Below are positions 10,541-21,840 of a stretch of DNA of 64,000 nucleotides, one piece after another (positions within the stretch are counted from its first letter, which is position 1; each line of letters begins with the position of its first letter). The DNA comes from Sclerotiophoma versabilis (lineage: Eukaryota; Ascomycota; Dothideomycetes; Pleosporales; Didymellaceae): contig JAAROD010000087.1 in assembly GCA_012274445.1 (NCBI GenBank), positions 682,001 to 746,000 of the forward strand, given 5' to 3'. Both the position numbers and the translations under genes were made by a program. The notes under the pieces are model-generated. The model saw only the letters and a program-made list of their open reading frames with translations, was not told the origin of the DNA and did no database searches.

Positions 10541-12006
10541 ATAGACCAATAATGGTATACATCACAAAGCTGTATACCAGGGCTACGGGAATACCTTTAG
10601 CCTACAGAGCGTTAGTTACGAATTATCAATCGTTTTGGAATGTTGTAGGGTCCTTTGTTGACTAACCTTTGCTCTTCACGCTGACTTCTCGCAATTGCTT
10701 GGATGAACGAGGCGATTGATTCGAATTCCGCCTTTGTACACGACGATTGCACGACTGGAGTCTTAATTATGAGCAAAGGGACGCATGTTGGAGACTAGCA
10801 GAGTTGACAAGAGCAGCTCCAGATGGCGTCAAGTAGAGGCTCTAGTCAGAGCAGGTTGTAAATGTAGAAAAGGCGTTTGATTGCAAGCGGATGATTCGCG
10901 ATAACATAGAACAAGAAACCCGATAGAGGATGTAAAGTAAGCTTCAATGTGTGTTGAAAGCAGGCTGCGGTGTTCCAGTAAGGCGACGACCAATAGTAGC
11001 GCTCTACACAAGTGGAAAGTAGATAGCCTAGGCGAAACAATATGATGACAGGGTGTGGTGTAGGTTTGGGGACTATGAAGCATATAGCAACGCTACGGCG
11101 TTACTGTACTAGTGTTGTCTTGCTGAGCCACCGCAAACGTAAACGCGGTGTTGAGGCCGCAGCTAGTATGTATCACAACTAATGCAGCCCACTTAGCCAA
11201 TTCCGAAGCACAAAATAAGTAGAGTTGCACTGTCAAGATTGGATAGGAAGAGATCAACTCAACATGTTGCCTTGAACAATAAGAGGTGAGTTTGAGGAGC
11301 GGCGAGTGCTATTGGCAGAGAAGGGAGGGAGGATTTGCCAGGACGCTACAAAGATCCGTGATGAGTGGAACCAAGAAGATAAAGAAAGTCAGAAAGAAAT
11401 TAGGCGCATGTGGAGGGAGCAATCAAAAAATGACCGGGCATGGTACACAGAAGGGGAGGTAGTTAAGAGCAGGCTCTGGGAAGAGTTGTGGCAGGAAATG
11501 AGTGTCAGAGTAGAACGGCGGTAGGTGCATGGTTGCTGCAGCTGATGCGCCGTGAACGGAGAAAGGGGAAGTGAAGGCTTTATTGGACAAAATGATAAAT
11601 AGGTATGTGAGTGCGTGAATGGATAAGTAAGCCTTATAGCTTGAAATTTTAATGAAATAATATTAGAACTATCATGATATACGCGATTCATCAATATGAT
11701 AGAAGAAGCTGCAGACAGGTCCAGTGGCTTTCCAGAAAAAATCATCATAACTAAATCATAATATATCGTGTGGGCAGTAAGTGGTACAGCTAGCATATCC
11801 CCTATCAATGCCATTCATCACTGGTAGCTCGAATGGAATCATTGACGAAAGGCAGAACGAGCAGGTGAGATTAAGGCAAGGGCGCACATGCGGCAAATGG
11901 TATAGGTCAATGAATTTCTACTGCATCTATTGCAACACGGGGTGCAAGGTATCTCGAAACAAGCGCTCAAAAACAAGACAAAAAAGCCCAACGCAAACAT
12001 TACGGC
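10541..12006. other. Intergenic region, no supported gene
   Basis: It contains only short open frames in AT-richer sequence. The frame at 11306-11524 is Lys/Glu/Arg-rich low complexity without a partner exon. The last 100 bases adjoin the stop of the nitrate transporter and probably hold its 3' UTR. Confidence 0.5.
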
Positions 12007-13680
12007 TTAGCGACCACCAATCTGGCCCTTGGGAATAGGTCTCACCCAGGCCAAGCACAGGTTGAGGGCAATGATCATGCATCCCATGATCCAGAAGACG
12101 CGCGCATACTGTCCCGGGTGGTAGCGGAAGATGATAGCAAAGATGATACCGCCAAAGTTACCCGTCGCACCGACGATACCGGACAGGATACCGTTGGCGT
12201 GGGGGTGGATGTGAGGCACCAGCGCGAAGTTGGCGCCGTTACCGGCTTCCATGAAGATAGCCATGAGCGCAATAAGGCCGATCATGGTGTCGAGGTCGTG
12301 AGGGTTGAGCTTGCCGATGACGATGAGGAAGATGCCGCTCATGACGCCGACGAAGTGGATCCAGAACTTTTTCGCCCACAGGCTGCCGTTGGTGTACTTG
12401 TAGATCAGGTCGCCGATGAAGCCACCGAGAGGGCGGGTGATGACGTTGAGGAGACCGAACATGGCTGCCCACCGACCGGACTGGGTCTGGCCAAGGTAGG
12501 GGAAGTTCTTGAGGTAATAAGAGCCGAGGATGGAGTTGATTGCGAGCTCACCACCGAAGGAGCAGAAGTATCCTGCGCACAACATGATGGTCTGTGGGGA
12601 GACGATAATCTTCATAGCTTCCTTCAGGGTCGGCTTGACAACAACCTCGTGTTGGACTTCGTCGAGGATCTGGCCGTTGTCGGAGGTGGAGGCAGACTCA
12701 ACGTCACGCTCGGAGCCCTTCTTCTTCTCATCAGAGGAGCTGATGGATCCAGTCGCTGTCTCAGGCTTGTCCATGATGCCACCAGTGGTGGCAACAACGT
12801 TAGGTTGATGGGTACCACGGACGACCACAGCACCACGGTCGGCCCAGGAGCCGGTGGGTGTGTCATCAGTAAGGAAGAGGAGACCAGTCGCAGTAAGGGT
12901 GATGAGGATGAAAGGAACGATGAAGGAGACGCGCCACGCGACGTGCGAGGACATACCACGGTCCAAACGAAGCGAGTCGTAGATGGCAGGCATGACGAAG
13001 CTGTCCGTCGTCAGTCATGTCAAACTAGTTGCAGTTGGGATTACTTACTAGGTGATACCACCACCGGAGTTGCCCCAACCACCGACAAGCGCATTAGCAG
13101 TCCCGACAATGTTCCTGTCGAAGAAGCCAGTAGTCCACACCTGGCAAGGAACAAATGTGCCGCCGAGGATACCGACAAAGAAGCGAATGAAGTATAGACC
13201 CATAGCGTTCTTTGCAGTGCCTGCAAGCGCAGTGGGGATGGCACCCATGAAGAGCAGGGCAGCAAAAGTCTTGCGGGGACCAATGGTGTCGCACATAGGA
13301 CCAGCGATCGCTCGCACGAGCAGTGTCGCAGTCAGCGCAATGATGTTGGAGTTGGCAACTTCATTTTGAGACAAATGCATGTCCTTCTTGATGCTGATGC
13401 TGAGCTGCAGCAATGTAAGTAAAAAAGTTGATTGGGTGGGATTGTGGGTCATCATACCAGAGGTGGAAACGCGTACCTGGGGCTAGTCAGCATGCTATGG
13501 AAGCCATTGAGATGTGCAGAGAACTTACCATGACCAGAACGCAATGAAGAAACCAAGGTAACTGAAAAAGAACACACGTCCATATTTGTCGACAGGGTTA
13601 AAGACGGGAATTGACTTCGCCTTCTTGTTGTAAGGGTTTATCTCTGGTGCCGACCAGAGCTGTCTCAGCTGGAAACCCAT
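12007..13680 (-). CDS. nrtA: High-affinity nitrate transporter (NNP family, MFS)
   Basis: Exons are 13680..13529, 13476..13458, 13404..13049 and 13000..12007; introns are 52, 53 and 48 nt. The frame closes to 506 residues. The N-terminus (SAPEINPYNKKA, then IPVFNPVDKYGRVFFFSYLGFF) and the twelve hydrophobic segments match fungal NrtA/CrnA. The nitrate/nitrite porter signatures are present as GGWGNSGGGITYF in the fifth segment and GATGNFGGIIF in the eleventh. Arginines in TM2 (residue 88, LLVRAIAG) and TM8 (about residue 365, VITRPLGG) correspond to the pair required for substrate binding in Aspergillus NrtA. A hydrophilic loop of about 90 residues separates TM6 and TM7, as usual in fungi. The second exon is only 19 nt. 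Function: proton-coupled nitrate uptake at the plasma membrane. No nitrate or nitrite reductase gene is in the window. Confidence 0.95.
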
Positions 13681-13777
13681 CGCGCAAGATAATTCGCAGG
13701 AGATCTGGGGAAGCTGTGTGGAGAGACTGGGGTGTATGCGGGGCCCTGCTGTAGAGAGGAGCTGGTGAATGCTTGCA

Positions 13778-14306
13778 GATAAGGCGTAAAGATACGGCAC
13801 GAGAAGTTATATATCAAATATCACAGATATCGAATTCACTACTTCCGCGGTCGAGCACCGTGACGCATGTCTTTCCTAGACCAAGACTGAGATGCACATC
13901 ATCCACAGTGCCAAGTGTGATAATTGAGCTCCTGGGCTTGAATGGGAGGCTTTGGCGTTTTCGTTATCTGCGTTGGCGTCCAGCACGCCTACGACCAGGA
14001 GTGCGGGAGCATGCATGTGTCGACCACAGCTTCGGTGCGTCTCCGATCAGCGCTGTGGCGCCATCTAGCTCTCGTCGACGTTTCGGTAGAGTCTTGTGAA
14101 GCATGGATGAACAGTCGGAATGTTGAAATTGGCGGCGTAACGTTGATGCGGAGCACTGCGATTCGCTGGAACTGCGCTTGACGTGGGATGGTGGGGACCG
14201 GGAACTTCTCTGGCGGCGGAACAGCCGTTCTCTTATCTCTGGCTTACCGCTTTCAGACAACCTTATCAGAGCCGCAGAGATAATAAGGGAAGTAGCTTTT
14301 CCGCGG
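13778..14306. promoter_or_regulatory. GATA sites upstream of the nitrate transporter
   Basis: Within about 600 bases upstream of the nitrate transporter ATG, GATAA cores occur at 13778-13783, 13964-13968, 14232-14237, 14262-14267 and 14279-14283, the last two close together. Family knowledge: AreA/Nit2 GATA factors bind such sites and activate nitrate genes under nitrogen limitation. TTCCGCGG at 13843-13850 and 14299-14306 differs by one base from the NirA consensus CTCCGHGG. This suggests, but does not prove, AreA and NirA control. Confidence 0.5.
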
Positions 14307-15783
14307 TGCTGCTGACAATTTGACTGTGTCTACAGGCTGATACGACTGATTATTGTGGTTGTGGCTCGAACTTGCCAATTCATGGTGCCACAGTAGGGTG
14401 GAGAGGCTTCTGACTGAGGAATAAGTGTTGGAAGAAGAATTAAGGCCAAGAGATACGGGCAACATCAGCTTGGCTTTCGCTGTCTCATAGTACAAGCTGA
14501 TTGTCGTGCAAGAGGTGGTGAGCTATTTCCGACCGATAAGCACCAACTTTGCGTGCCACGATGCTGATGATGAACCAGACAGTCGCACAGGTCTCAGCGT
14601 AACCACGGGTGCCCCAGAATCTTTCTCCAGATTCACCACGGTTTCTGAGATTGCTCGTGTATTCTGGGGTAATGTTCCTTACGAGCGGCTTACAAGCCAA
14701 TCATGCAAATCAACAGTGCCTTATCTCGCAGCGACATTGAAGGCTAGCATGCTTTGCCGGCGATCTCTCACATGTTGGGTGATGCCTCTCTACTGTGTAA
14801 GAGTATATCTGCTCGATGTCCTCTGGGCTGCCGTCATGGTGCTTGCCCAGGCTACTGTTATCGAAGCGCTCCACGTGTCGAATACAGAGCAAGTCGGCCC
14901 TGCCTATTCACAGATGCCTCAGAACTCAATCAACTACTCACATGCTGTCCCGCAGCGATAGTCTTTTGTGGCTGTCAAAGTCTATTGTCGGCGTGCGACC
15001 TGGGATGGTCTAGGCATCTGAACGTGGGCATGTCGCGACATCGGACTGTAAGTACCGGAGAAATAGAAACCAAGCGCCTCTAACAAATGAAATGTCTATC
15101 GGTGTCAGGACGGATTAAGCTCAAGGATGCATGGCGCAGGATGTTGGGCTTCGAAGCTTGCCTTGGCGGTGGGTACCTCGATGGAGTCAAAGCAGTGCCG
15201 CACAGTCCGAGGAGAAACTGCAACAACAGTCCATAACCCCGTCCATTCCGATGAGTTTGGATCTGTCGTTTTACATGATGGTAGCGAATGTCTGTAAACA
15301 TGGCTGCGAGCTACGCTCGTCAACTATTCCAGGCACAGTGATGAAGTGTGTGAAATGGTATGGTTGACAGATAACGCTGACCCCGACAGTCGAAAATATA
15401 TCCCAATACTGCTGCAGGAAAGCTGAAGTTCGACCGTGCAGTTGTTGTGGGTTGAGCGTATTGTAGTTGAGGGAAAGAGCCAGCCCTTCGATCTTTTCAT
15501 CCCACCAAACCGCGTCACCCCCAGAACATCACACTTTCTTGCTGTGTTGTCATCATCGCAGCCTCAACTGACTTATCAATGAACTGGTATCAACTATTCG
15601 TGCGCCACCCGGAACATCGAGCAGTGGTGGCTGATATTCGTTGTAGGGTTGATAGACATGGCTCGCACGTACTTCCTTAGGATTATAGGAGGAGCCGTCG
15701 ATGCTGGGCTCTCTTGATACCTGGGCGCCTACAAAGCATTGTTGTCTTGCCAAAGGTGGACTTTGTGTAATCACGCATCCTCT
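14307..15783. other. Intergenic region, no supported gene
   Basis: Open frames at 14506-14961 and 14754-15083 overlap on the same strand in different frames and have no domain or splice pattern. Nothing else was recognised. Confidence 0.45.
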
Positions 15784-17198
15784 TCAGCACACCCTCCCCA
15801 TCGCCTCTTGAAATGCCCTCACCACACCCACACCATAACACGCCGCACCGCACACAACGAGTACATGCATGATCTGATGGCTGCTACCGACCAGGTCAAA
15901 CGTCCTAGGATACCACCTTTCGGGGTATTTAACAGCATACAGCACAGCCCCAGTGGCATGACAGCACCCCAGTGCAACATACAAGCCCAAACTCATCACC
16001 CGATTATGCTCTTTAAGTCCATGGAGTAGCACACCATGCGCAATCGGCGCGAAGCTTGCAAGTCCGAGAAGACAGTAGACGAGCGTGCGCACGCGATGGC
16101 CGGTGGGGTTGGAAAAGACGGGGTGCAGAGTAGCGAGTGCGCAGAGGAGGGCAAAAAAGATGGCTAGAGGGCGGTAGAGCGCGCGGAGATGGGGCGAGCA
16201 GTAGAAGCCGAAGTGCGTGCTGGACAGCGTGGTGCCGAGGAGGGGAGCGACGATTGACAGATAGTCTGCTTGACAGGTGATGCAGCGCACGGTTTCGCTG
16301 TGGTCGAGCGAGATGTGGTAGCTGCGGTTGTTAGTCTGAGAACTTGGAATGGAGACGAGTAGGCGAGTATAACGACGCGGGTGAAGGAGCTGGATGCCGG
16401 TCTGGATCTCTGTTAATGCAGCTGCTGTTGTGTTGACAAGAGCATTGCTTTGCTCGACCACAGCAGGAAACAGCACATAGCAGAGAACAGCACACAGCAG
16501 AGAACAAGCACTTACACACTGCTCACAGCAAAACACACCACGCACCCGCCGAAATACACGAGCACGGCTCTCACATCGCTCTTGTCGATATCTTCACGCC
16601 GTCCATACCTCCACCAAAACACTACCCCCGCGAGACCGAAGATGAGGGACCCGAGAATATGCGCCCAGATATTCACCGTTTCATTGTGCCACCTCCAGAT
16701 ACTCCTGAGAGACGCGACATGGGAAGGCCTTGGGCGCCGATGGCCAGTGAGAACAAACTCATTATGCCTCTGCCAGAAGGCTACGACTTGTCAGTTTGAT
16801 TGCAAACCGATATAATTACAAACAAACAGAGAGAGCGGAGCGGCACGGCACGGCACGGCACGCCAGCCGCTGCTATATCCAATGCTCCATCTCTTTCCAA
16901 ACAATCACGCAGAGCCTACAGAGTGACTAGGAATTGAATACGCACCGAGCTCATCCCATTCTAACAGTTTATCTGCGTCTGCGTCTGCGTCTTCGTAGAC
17001 ACCATGGAGCGGCGTCTTCTCCGCGTCCCGTGACGACGCTGTGCCAAGCACCTCTCCCGCGTTAAGCAACTCGCGGTGCGAAGACGCTGCCGCTCCGGAG
17101 CGCGAGACTGCGGAAGTCCCGAGGGCACCGAGTGTCGGACCGGCTTGGCTCTCGATGTACGCAAGACCCAGCGATGGATAGTCAAGGGATGATGTCAT
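15784..17198 (-). CDS. PAQR/Izh family membrane receptor (haemolysin III-like)
   Basis: Exons are 17198..16946, 16780..16516 and 16321..15784, with introns of 165 and 194 nt; the frame closes to 351 residues. Exon 1 encodes a soluble N-terminus ending WDEL. Splicing produces WDELAFWQRHNEFVLTGHR, the conserved entry motif of progestin/adiponectin-type receptors. Next comes HNETVNIWAHILGSLIFG (TM1). The second junction restores SSVYHISLDHSE, with the Ser-x3-His motif. Seven hydrophobic segments are present. Asp in CQADYLSI and the C-terminal HQIMH (about residues 321-325) complete the zinc-site residues of the family. Family knowledge: fungal Izh proteins affect zinc and sterol homeostasis, and some have ceramidase-like activity. 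The precise ligand is unknown. Confidence 0.9.
16841..16860 (+). repeat. Four tandem CGGCA units in an intron
   Basis: CGGCA is repeated four times without mismatch inside the first intron of the PAQR gene. It is the main reason that intron is longer than the 50-nt norm of this window. Confidence 0.9.
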
Positions 17199-18075
17199 AG
17201 TGAAGCTTTGACGATAGTAGCAGTGGTAGCAACAAGATAGCAACAAAAGAGAAAGACCACAACGCTGTTGCTAATATAAGTATTCTGTGTTTATTTCTTG
17301 ACGTCTCGTCCTTCTGGCAATGACATATGCAGCCTTGCTGTATTGATTGCGCTCAACTGACGATGCAAGTGACTTGTACTCGACAGACTGCTCCGCTATA
17401 GTCGCCGTGGAGGATATATCCCAGTTAGCAGTGCTTGTCAGGTGTCACCTTTGCGGTATTCTGTAATCCGCACGAATCAGGCTAGCAGTGAGATCCCACA
17501 TGTGTTTAAAGATCGGGATTGCTGAGTGGTTCATGAATCAGGCGTCGTCCATAGGTCAACACTTGTTCCTGGATGTTGTATCGACGAGGTTGCGAGTACG
17601 TGCAGCGCGCATCAAGTCTGAACATATGCCAGTGCAGAACTTCAAGTTGGAAGTGCGGTTGTATCGAGAACAGAGTCTGTTGATTTTCGCTGGCACTACA
17701 CTACCTATGCGTATTTTCCCCTACGTCAACACAGCATCATGCCAGATCACCAACCGCACATCTCAATACGGACCCGAGGTCCACGGCAACGATGACAAGT
17801 AGCTGCGAAGCCATCGGATCGCCTCGACGATGGCTACGTATCCAAGCGCATGTGTTGAAAAGACTTTGGAAGGAAGTAGAGGACAAAGATAAGGAGAGAA
17901 GTACATTGGCGGAACACAATGCCGCACTATAGGGTGTAATAACTGTTGTAGGATGTCGAGATGGAGATAGAGAGAGGATCGATATTCGAACATGGCCGTG
18001 CTTGGATGGCGTACAGAGAGAGGTAAGGTAGGAGAAGACTTTGACCTTCATACAGCGGAATCGCGGGAAGTATGT
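17199..18075. other. Intergenic region between the PAQR and PKA genes
   Basis: It contains the PAQR promoter and the 3' flank of the PKA gene. A 104-residue plus-strand frame at 17488-17802 has no recognisable domain. No gene is supported. Confidence 0.5.
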
Positions 18076-19392
18076 CTAGAAGTCGGGGAAAAGGTGTCCA
18101 TGCCTATTGGGACATTTTAGCACATGTTCTATATCGTAAGGAGGTTTCGCCACGCACGGATCGTCGCCAGCCTGGCCATACGCCTCCGTCTCTTCGGGAT
18201 ACTTGTCAAACTGGCTGGCGTCGCCGACACCAGCGCGGACAGGTGGCACGTAGGGTGCGTCAATGTCCTTTTTCTGCAGCCTGTCCCACGTTACCTCTGC
18301 GAACCAGGGATGGTTCATTACGTCCTTGCTGCCGCCGTGCAGGTTGCCGAGTCGCTTGGTCAGATCGGGAGTGATGAGCTTCTGGAGCAGGTCGTGGGCG
18401 TCGGGGTGGATGTAGGGCGGGTACTTGACGCGCGACTTGAGGATGTTTTCGTAGATCTTCATGGGCGAGCCGCCGTCCCAGAAGGGGGTGAAGCCGCACA
18501 GCATTTCGAAGATGAGGATGCCCAGCGACCACCTAGACGGGTTAGCGTTGCAATAGAGAGCAGGGCACAAGGGCGGGAGACGCACCAGTCGACCGACTTG
18601 TTGTAGCCCTTGGAGGCGACGACCTCCGGGGCCAGGTAGTCGGGGGTGCCGCAGAGGGTCCATGTAATGTCAGGCACCTCCTTGGCGAAGCCAAAGTCGG
18701 TGATTTTGAGGTGGCCGTGGCGGTCGAGCAGCAGGTTCTCGGGCTTCAGGTCGCGGTAGATGATGTTGTGCGAGTGCAGGTAGTCGAGGGCCAGGGTGAC
18801 CTCGGCGGCGTAGAACTTGGCGACGGGGTTGGGGAAGCGCTGGGACTTGCGCAGCAGACTAAAGAGCTCGCCGCCCTCGACAAAGTCCATGACCATGTAC
18901 AGGTTCTTCGAGTCCTGGAAGGTGCCCCACAGGGTGATGAGGAAGGGGTGCTTGACCTGCTGCAGCATGCGGCGCTCGTCGTTGGTGTGCTCGACCTGCT
19001 TCATCTTGACGACCTGGGCCTTCTTGAGCACCTTGACGGCATAGAAGCGCTGGTTGTGCTTGCTCTGCACGAGGTGCACGCGCCCGAAGGAGCCGGTGCC
19101 GAGGGTGCGCTGGATGGTGAAGTCGGTCAGCGAGTACTTGCCCTTGGTGACGCGCGCCTGGTTGAGCGGCTGCGTCTGGAACTGCACGGCGGCATTCTTG
19201 GCGGCGTGGCCGGGGAGCGGCGGCGACGAGGCGCTGTTGGTGTTGGACGGGTGGATCAGGTTCTGTATGCTGGCGACGTTGTGCGAGGGCTGCTGCGGGG
19301 TGCCGAGCGGACTCGCGACGGGGTGCGGGCTGTAGGCGGGGTTCATCGAGTCGGTCGGCTTGTGCGGCGCGGCCGACGGGGCATGCGAGGCG

Positions 19393-19424
<32 letters not shown>

Positions 19425-19706
19425 CGGCGGCGGCGGCGGCGTCTGCTGCGGCGGCGTCTGCTGCGTCGGCGGCGGCGGCGGCGGGTGCGGGTGCGACTGC
19501 TGCTGACTCACGGCGTGGCCGTGGGTGCTGTCGTTGGTGCGCGTCTTGGTCAGGTGGAAGGAGCCCGAGGCGCGGTGCTTGGAGGTGGTTGGGGTGATGG
19601 GCGAGCCCGACGACGTTTCTTTGATGGGCGACGTCGGCGAATCGAGGTCCTTGGAGCCGCCCGAGTCCTTCGTGCGCTTCTTCTTGAGGAATCCGAGGGT
19701 AGGCAT
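18076..19706 (-). CDS. pkaC1: cAMP-dependent protein kinase catalytic subunit, class I
   Basis: Exons are 19706..18586, 18532..18158 and 18103..18076; introns are 53 and 54 nt. The product is 507 residues. The start MPTLGFLKKKRTK is typical of ascomycete class I PKA subunits. Residues 60-185 are a disordered Pro/Gln/Ser tail with an eight-Gln run. The kinase domain follows: GTGSFGRVH (203-211), VAIK-type Lys in YAVKVLKK (225), RDLKPEN (318-324), DFG (337-339), activation loop WTLCGTPDYLAPE with phosphorylatable Thr350, and the terminal hydrophobic motif FPDF. The second intron (GTGCGT...AATAG) lacks stops and is a multiple of three; splicing it gives GDDPHGHLFPDF, the family ending, whereas reading through inserts 18 residues. 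Role: effector kinase of cAMP signalling, released from its regulatory subunit. The downstream-most exon is only 28 nt. Confidence 0.95.
19395..19503 (-). repeat. Gln/Pro-coding trinucleotide repeats in the PKA gene
   Basis: On the minus strand this is CAG repeated eight times (19395-19418) next to runs of CCG. They encode Gln and Pro stretches in the N-terminal tail of the kinase. Pure repeats of this kind are prone to length change. Confidence 0.9.
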
Positions 19707-20429
19707 ACTACGGGCGGGAGGCGGCGTGGAATGCGAAGCCCTGCCCTGGGGAGCCCGGGAGCGGAGCCCTGGGAGCGAGAGGGAGGTGGTGCTGCTGCCG
19801 CTGCTGCTGCTGGCTGTGTGCCGCGCCGGGCGTCTTCAGCGGGCGAGGTGCGGAATGCGCGGGCAGGGCAGGCAGGGCAGGGCAGGACAACAGAGCGATG
19901 GAGGGCGCGGGGGCTTATTGCGGCTGCGCAGACATGGGCGGATGGCGATGGGCGTGCACAGAGGGGCCTGGGGAGCGATGCAGGCCGTGAGGGGTCGGCG
20001 TGGTTGAGGCTGGAGGCTGGAGGCTTCGCGGGGGAGGCAGCGATGCGGCGAGCGAGCTGCCCTGCACAGCGTCGTCACGCAGCCGCGCCCTGTCACCGTG
20101 TTCCACGCCGCCTGCATGTCTCGGGCCTGAGCGTTTGCAGCAGCGTCAATTGCTGTGCGTGCGCCTGCGCCTGCTCGTCAGCGCCACTTGCAGTGCTTGC
20201 AGCGACCGCCCGCGCCCTGCACCCTCTCCAATGCCCCGCCGAGGGCTCCCGCGCAGAGCTGAGCTGAGCTGTCCGTCCTGTGCTGCCCTGGAGCCGCGGC
20301 GGTTGATTGCGTCATAATCCCCTGCTCGTCTGGGGCGCCTGCACAAGCACTATTACCCGCGACCACTCCAGCCACTCCACGCGGCCGAGACCCCGCCGAG
20401 CTCCCTGTGCTGCATGCGCAGACCATCAA
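19707..20429. other. GC-rich upstream region of the PKA gene
   Basis: About 700 bases of GC-rich sequence with CAGG and GCTG repeats lie upstream of the kinase ATG. Long antisense open frames run through it because of GC-rich composition and are not believable. It likely holds the PKA promoter and leader. Confidence 0.5.
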
Positions 20430-20573
20430 AAAGTGTATTGACAACCAGAGAGAAAAAGTGTATTGACAACCAGAGAAAAAGTGTATTGACAACCAGAGAA
20501 AAAGTGTATTGACAACCAGAGAAAAAGTGTATTGACAACCAGAGAAAAATTGGATTGATAACCAGAGAAAAAA
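20430..20573 (+). repeat. Minisatellite: six copies of a 23-bp unit
   Basis: The core GTGTATTGACAACCAGAG recurs at 20433, 20458, 20481, 20504 and 20527, separated by A-runs. The period is 23 bases (25 for the first step), and a sixth, diverged copy begins at 20550. Copies 1-5 have identical cores. It starts 46 bases beyond the stop of the glycosyltransferase-like gene (minus strand) and lies about 725-870 bases upstream of the PKA start codon. Open frames through it are repeat artefacts. Confidence 0.95.
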
Positions 20574-20618
20574 ACTACATGCACATTTCGTCTCATCATT
20601 ACGCCGGGGTATACACGC

Positions 20619-21840
20619 TCATAGCTCATCATTAACACCGCCCGCCGCGAGTCCCGTCAGTACCAATGGCGAGTAGTACTCAAGGTCTAGCCCGCACACT
20701 TCCATGCGCTGCTGGCGAAATCGCTCGTACAGCTTGCTCCATGCCTCCTGCGCCTGCTCGTTCCCCGGCCGCAGCTCTACCCGCGCCGAGTAGGGCACGT
20801 CGTACTCTGGACCAGGTAGTTCTGGGTCGGACAGACGCACAAACGTTGTCGACTGCTCAAATGCTGTTGCGTTGAAGCTACCGCTCACTGTGCGCAAGTC
20901 CTGCGACTCGTAGACGACGTTGCCCATGGACAGCGACCACTCGGAGATCAGCGACCCGGGCACGGTGAAGGTCTTTCGGAAGAGATCAAGGTCCGAGGTT
21001 GGTGCTGTCGAGCGCATTGCTTTGAGCTGCTGGAAGCTCGCTTGTGTGGGGTGGATCATCAACAACGACATAGACATGTCGGTCCTCTCTGGCGTCGCTG
21101 GATATGCAGCCATGGGCGCCGACCTCGAGAACGCTAGCAACGAGTCCAAGGACGATGCATCGAGCAGCACTCCGGGCCCTTGCAGGTAGATGAGTCGCTC
21201 ATAATCAACCAGCGAGTACAGACTGGCCAGCGAGTAGGACGAGGGCAAGGCCTCGTCCGCGCCCTCGAATATGGGCTCCATGGGCATCAGCGTGACCCCA
21301 TACCGCCTCGCCGCAGTGCCCAACAGCCTCCTCGTTGTCGACATCTCCGCGCTGTACTGCTTGTCGTCTGCCTCCTGCAGCCACAGCTTGGGGAACATGA
21401 GCACCCGCCTCGCCGGACTCTTCATCCTGTGCAAGTCTGACAACAGCATGACTGCGCTGCATAGTTCCACCTGCTCCCTCACAACTTGCACGTACCCCAG
21501 CCTGCTCCAGTCCAGCTCCTGCCCGCTCATGTACTGCGCCATCGTGTCCTCCGCCGCCGGCCTTCCGCCCACAGGTCTTGCCCACTTCTCATCGAGTGTT
21601 GGTGGCTCAATCGGCTTTGGAACGGGTAATGGTTTCGGCATGCGCGGTCTTATCGCGGCTTGGAGGTTGTGGACGTAGCGCTGTTGTAGGACGTAGCCGG
21701 AGAGGAACAGCGCGAACGTGAATGCAAACACTTGAATTCGTCAATGTGCGTCCCAACATAAGTCGGGGAGATGTGTGCATACCAACGATAGCGGACAGGA
21801 CGACGGACACCTGCCCGCTCGTGAGCAGCAGCCTGCCCAT
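20619..21840 (-). CDS. Glycosyltransferase family 8-like type II membrane protein
   Basis: Exons are 21840..21783 and 21730..20619, with a 52-nt intron (GTATGC, TTGAC branch, CAAG); the product is 389 residues. One hydrophobic segment near the N-terminus (VVLSAIVVFAFTFALFLSGYV) follows a short basic tail, giving a Golgi-type signal anchor. The lumenal part resembles fungal GT8/Gnt1-like proteins: YVQVVREQVELCSAVML, then VLMFPKLWL, then a segment YERLIYLQGPGVLLDASSLD in the place where glycogenin-like enzymes carry LDSDVLV. The metal-binding DXD is therefore absent. The acceptor and sugar are unknown and activity is uncertain. It is divergent from prp38, with 421 bases between the start codons. 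Confidence 0.65.

Noticed and set aside
12118..13197. 359-residue open frame on the plus strand
   Set aside because: It is antisense to the nitrate transporter, crosses its introns, and has Asp/Val/Glu-rich composition typical of a shadow of GC-biased coding sequence.
14506..14961. 151-residue plus-strand frame
   Set aside because: No motif, overlaps another open frame on the same strand, and composition is not convincing.
18711..20267. 518-residue open frame on the plus strand
   Set aside because: It is antisense to the PKA gene and its GC-rich upstream region. Its Arg/Gly/Leu/Val-rich repeats mirror the poly-Gln/Pro codons on the other strand.
20430..20573. CRISPR array
   Set aside because: The repeats are directly adjacent, without unique spacers, and the genome is clearly eukaryotic.
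20353..20638. Minus-strand open frames with repeated FSGCQYTF-type residues
   Set aside because: They are produced by the 23-bp minisatellite, not by a gene.
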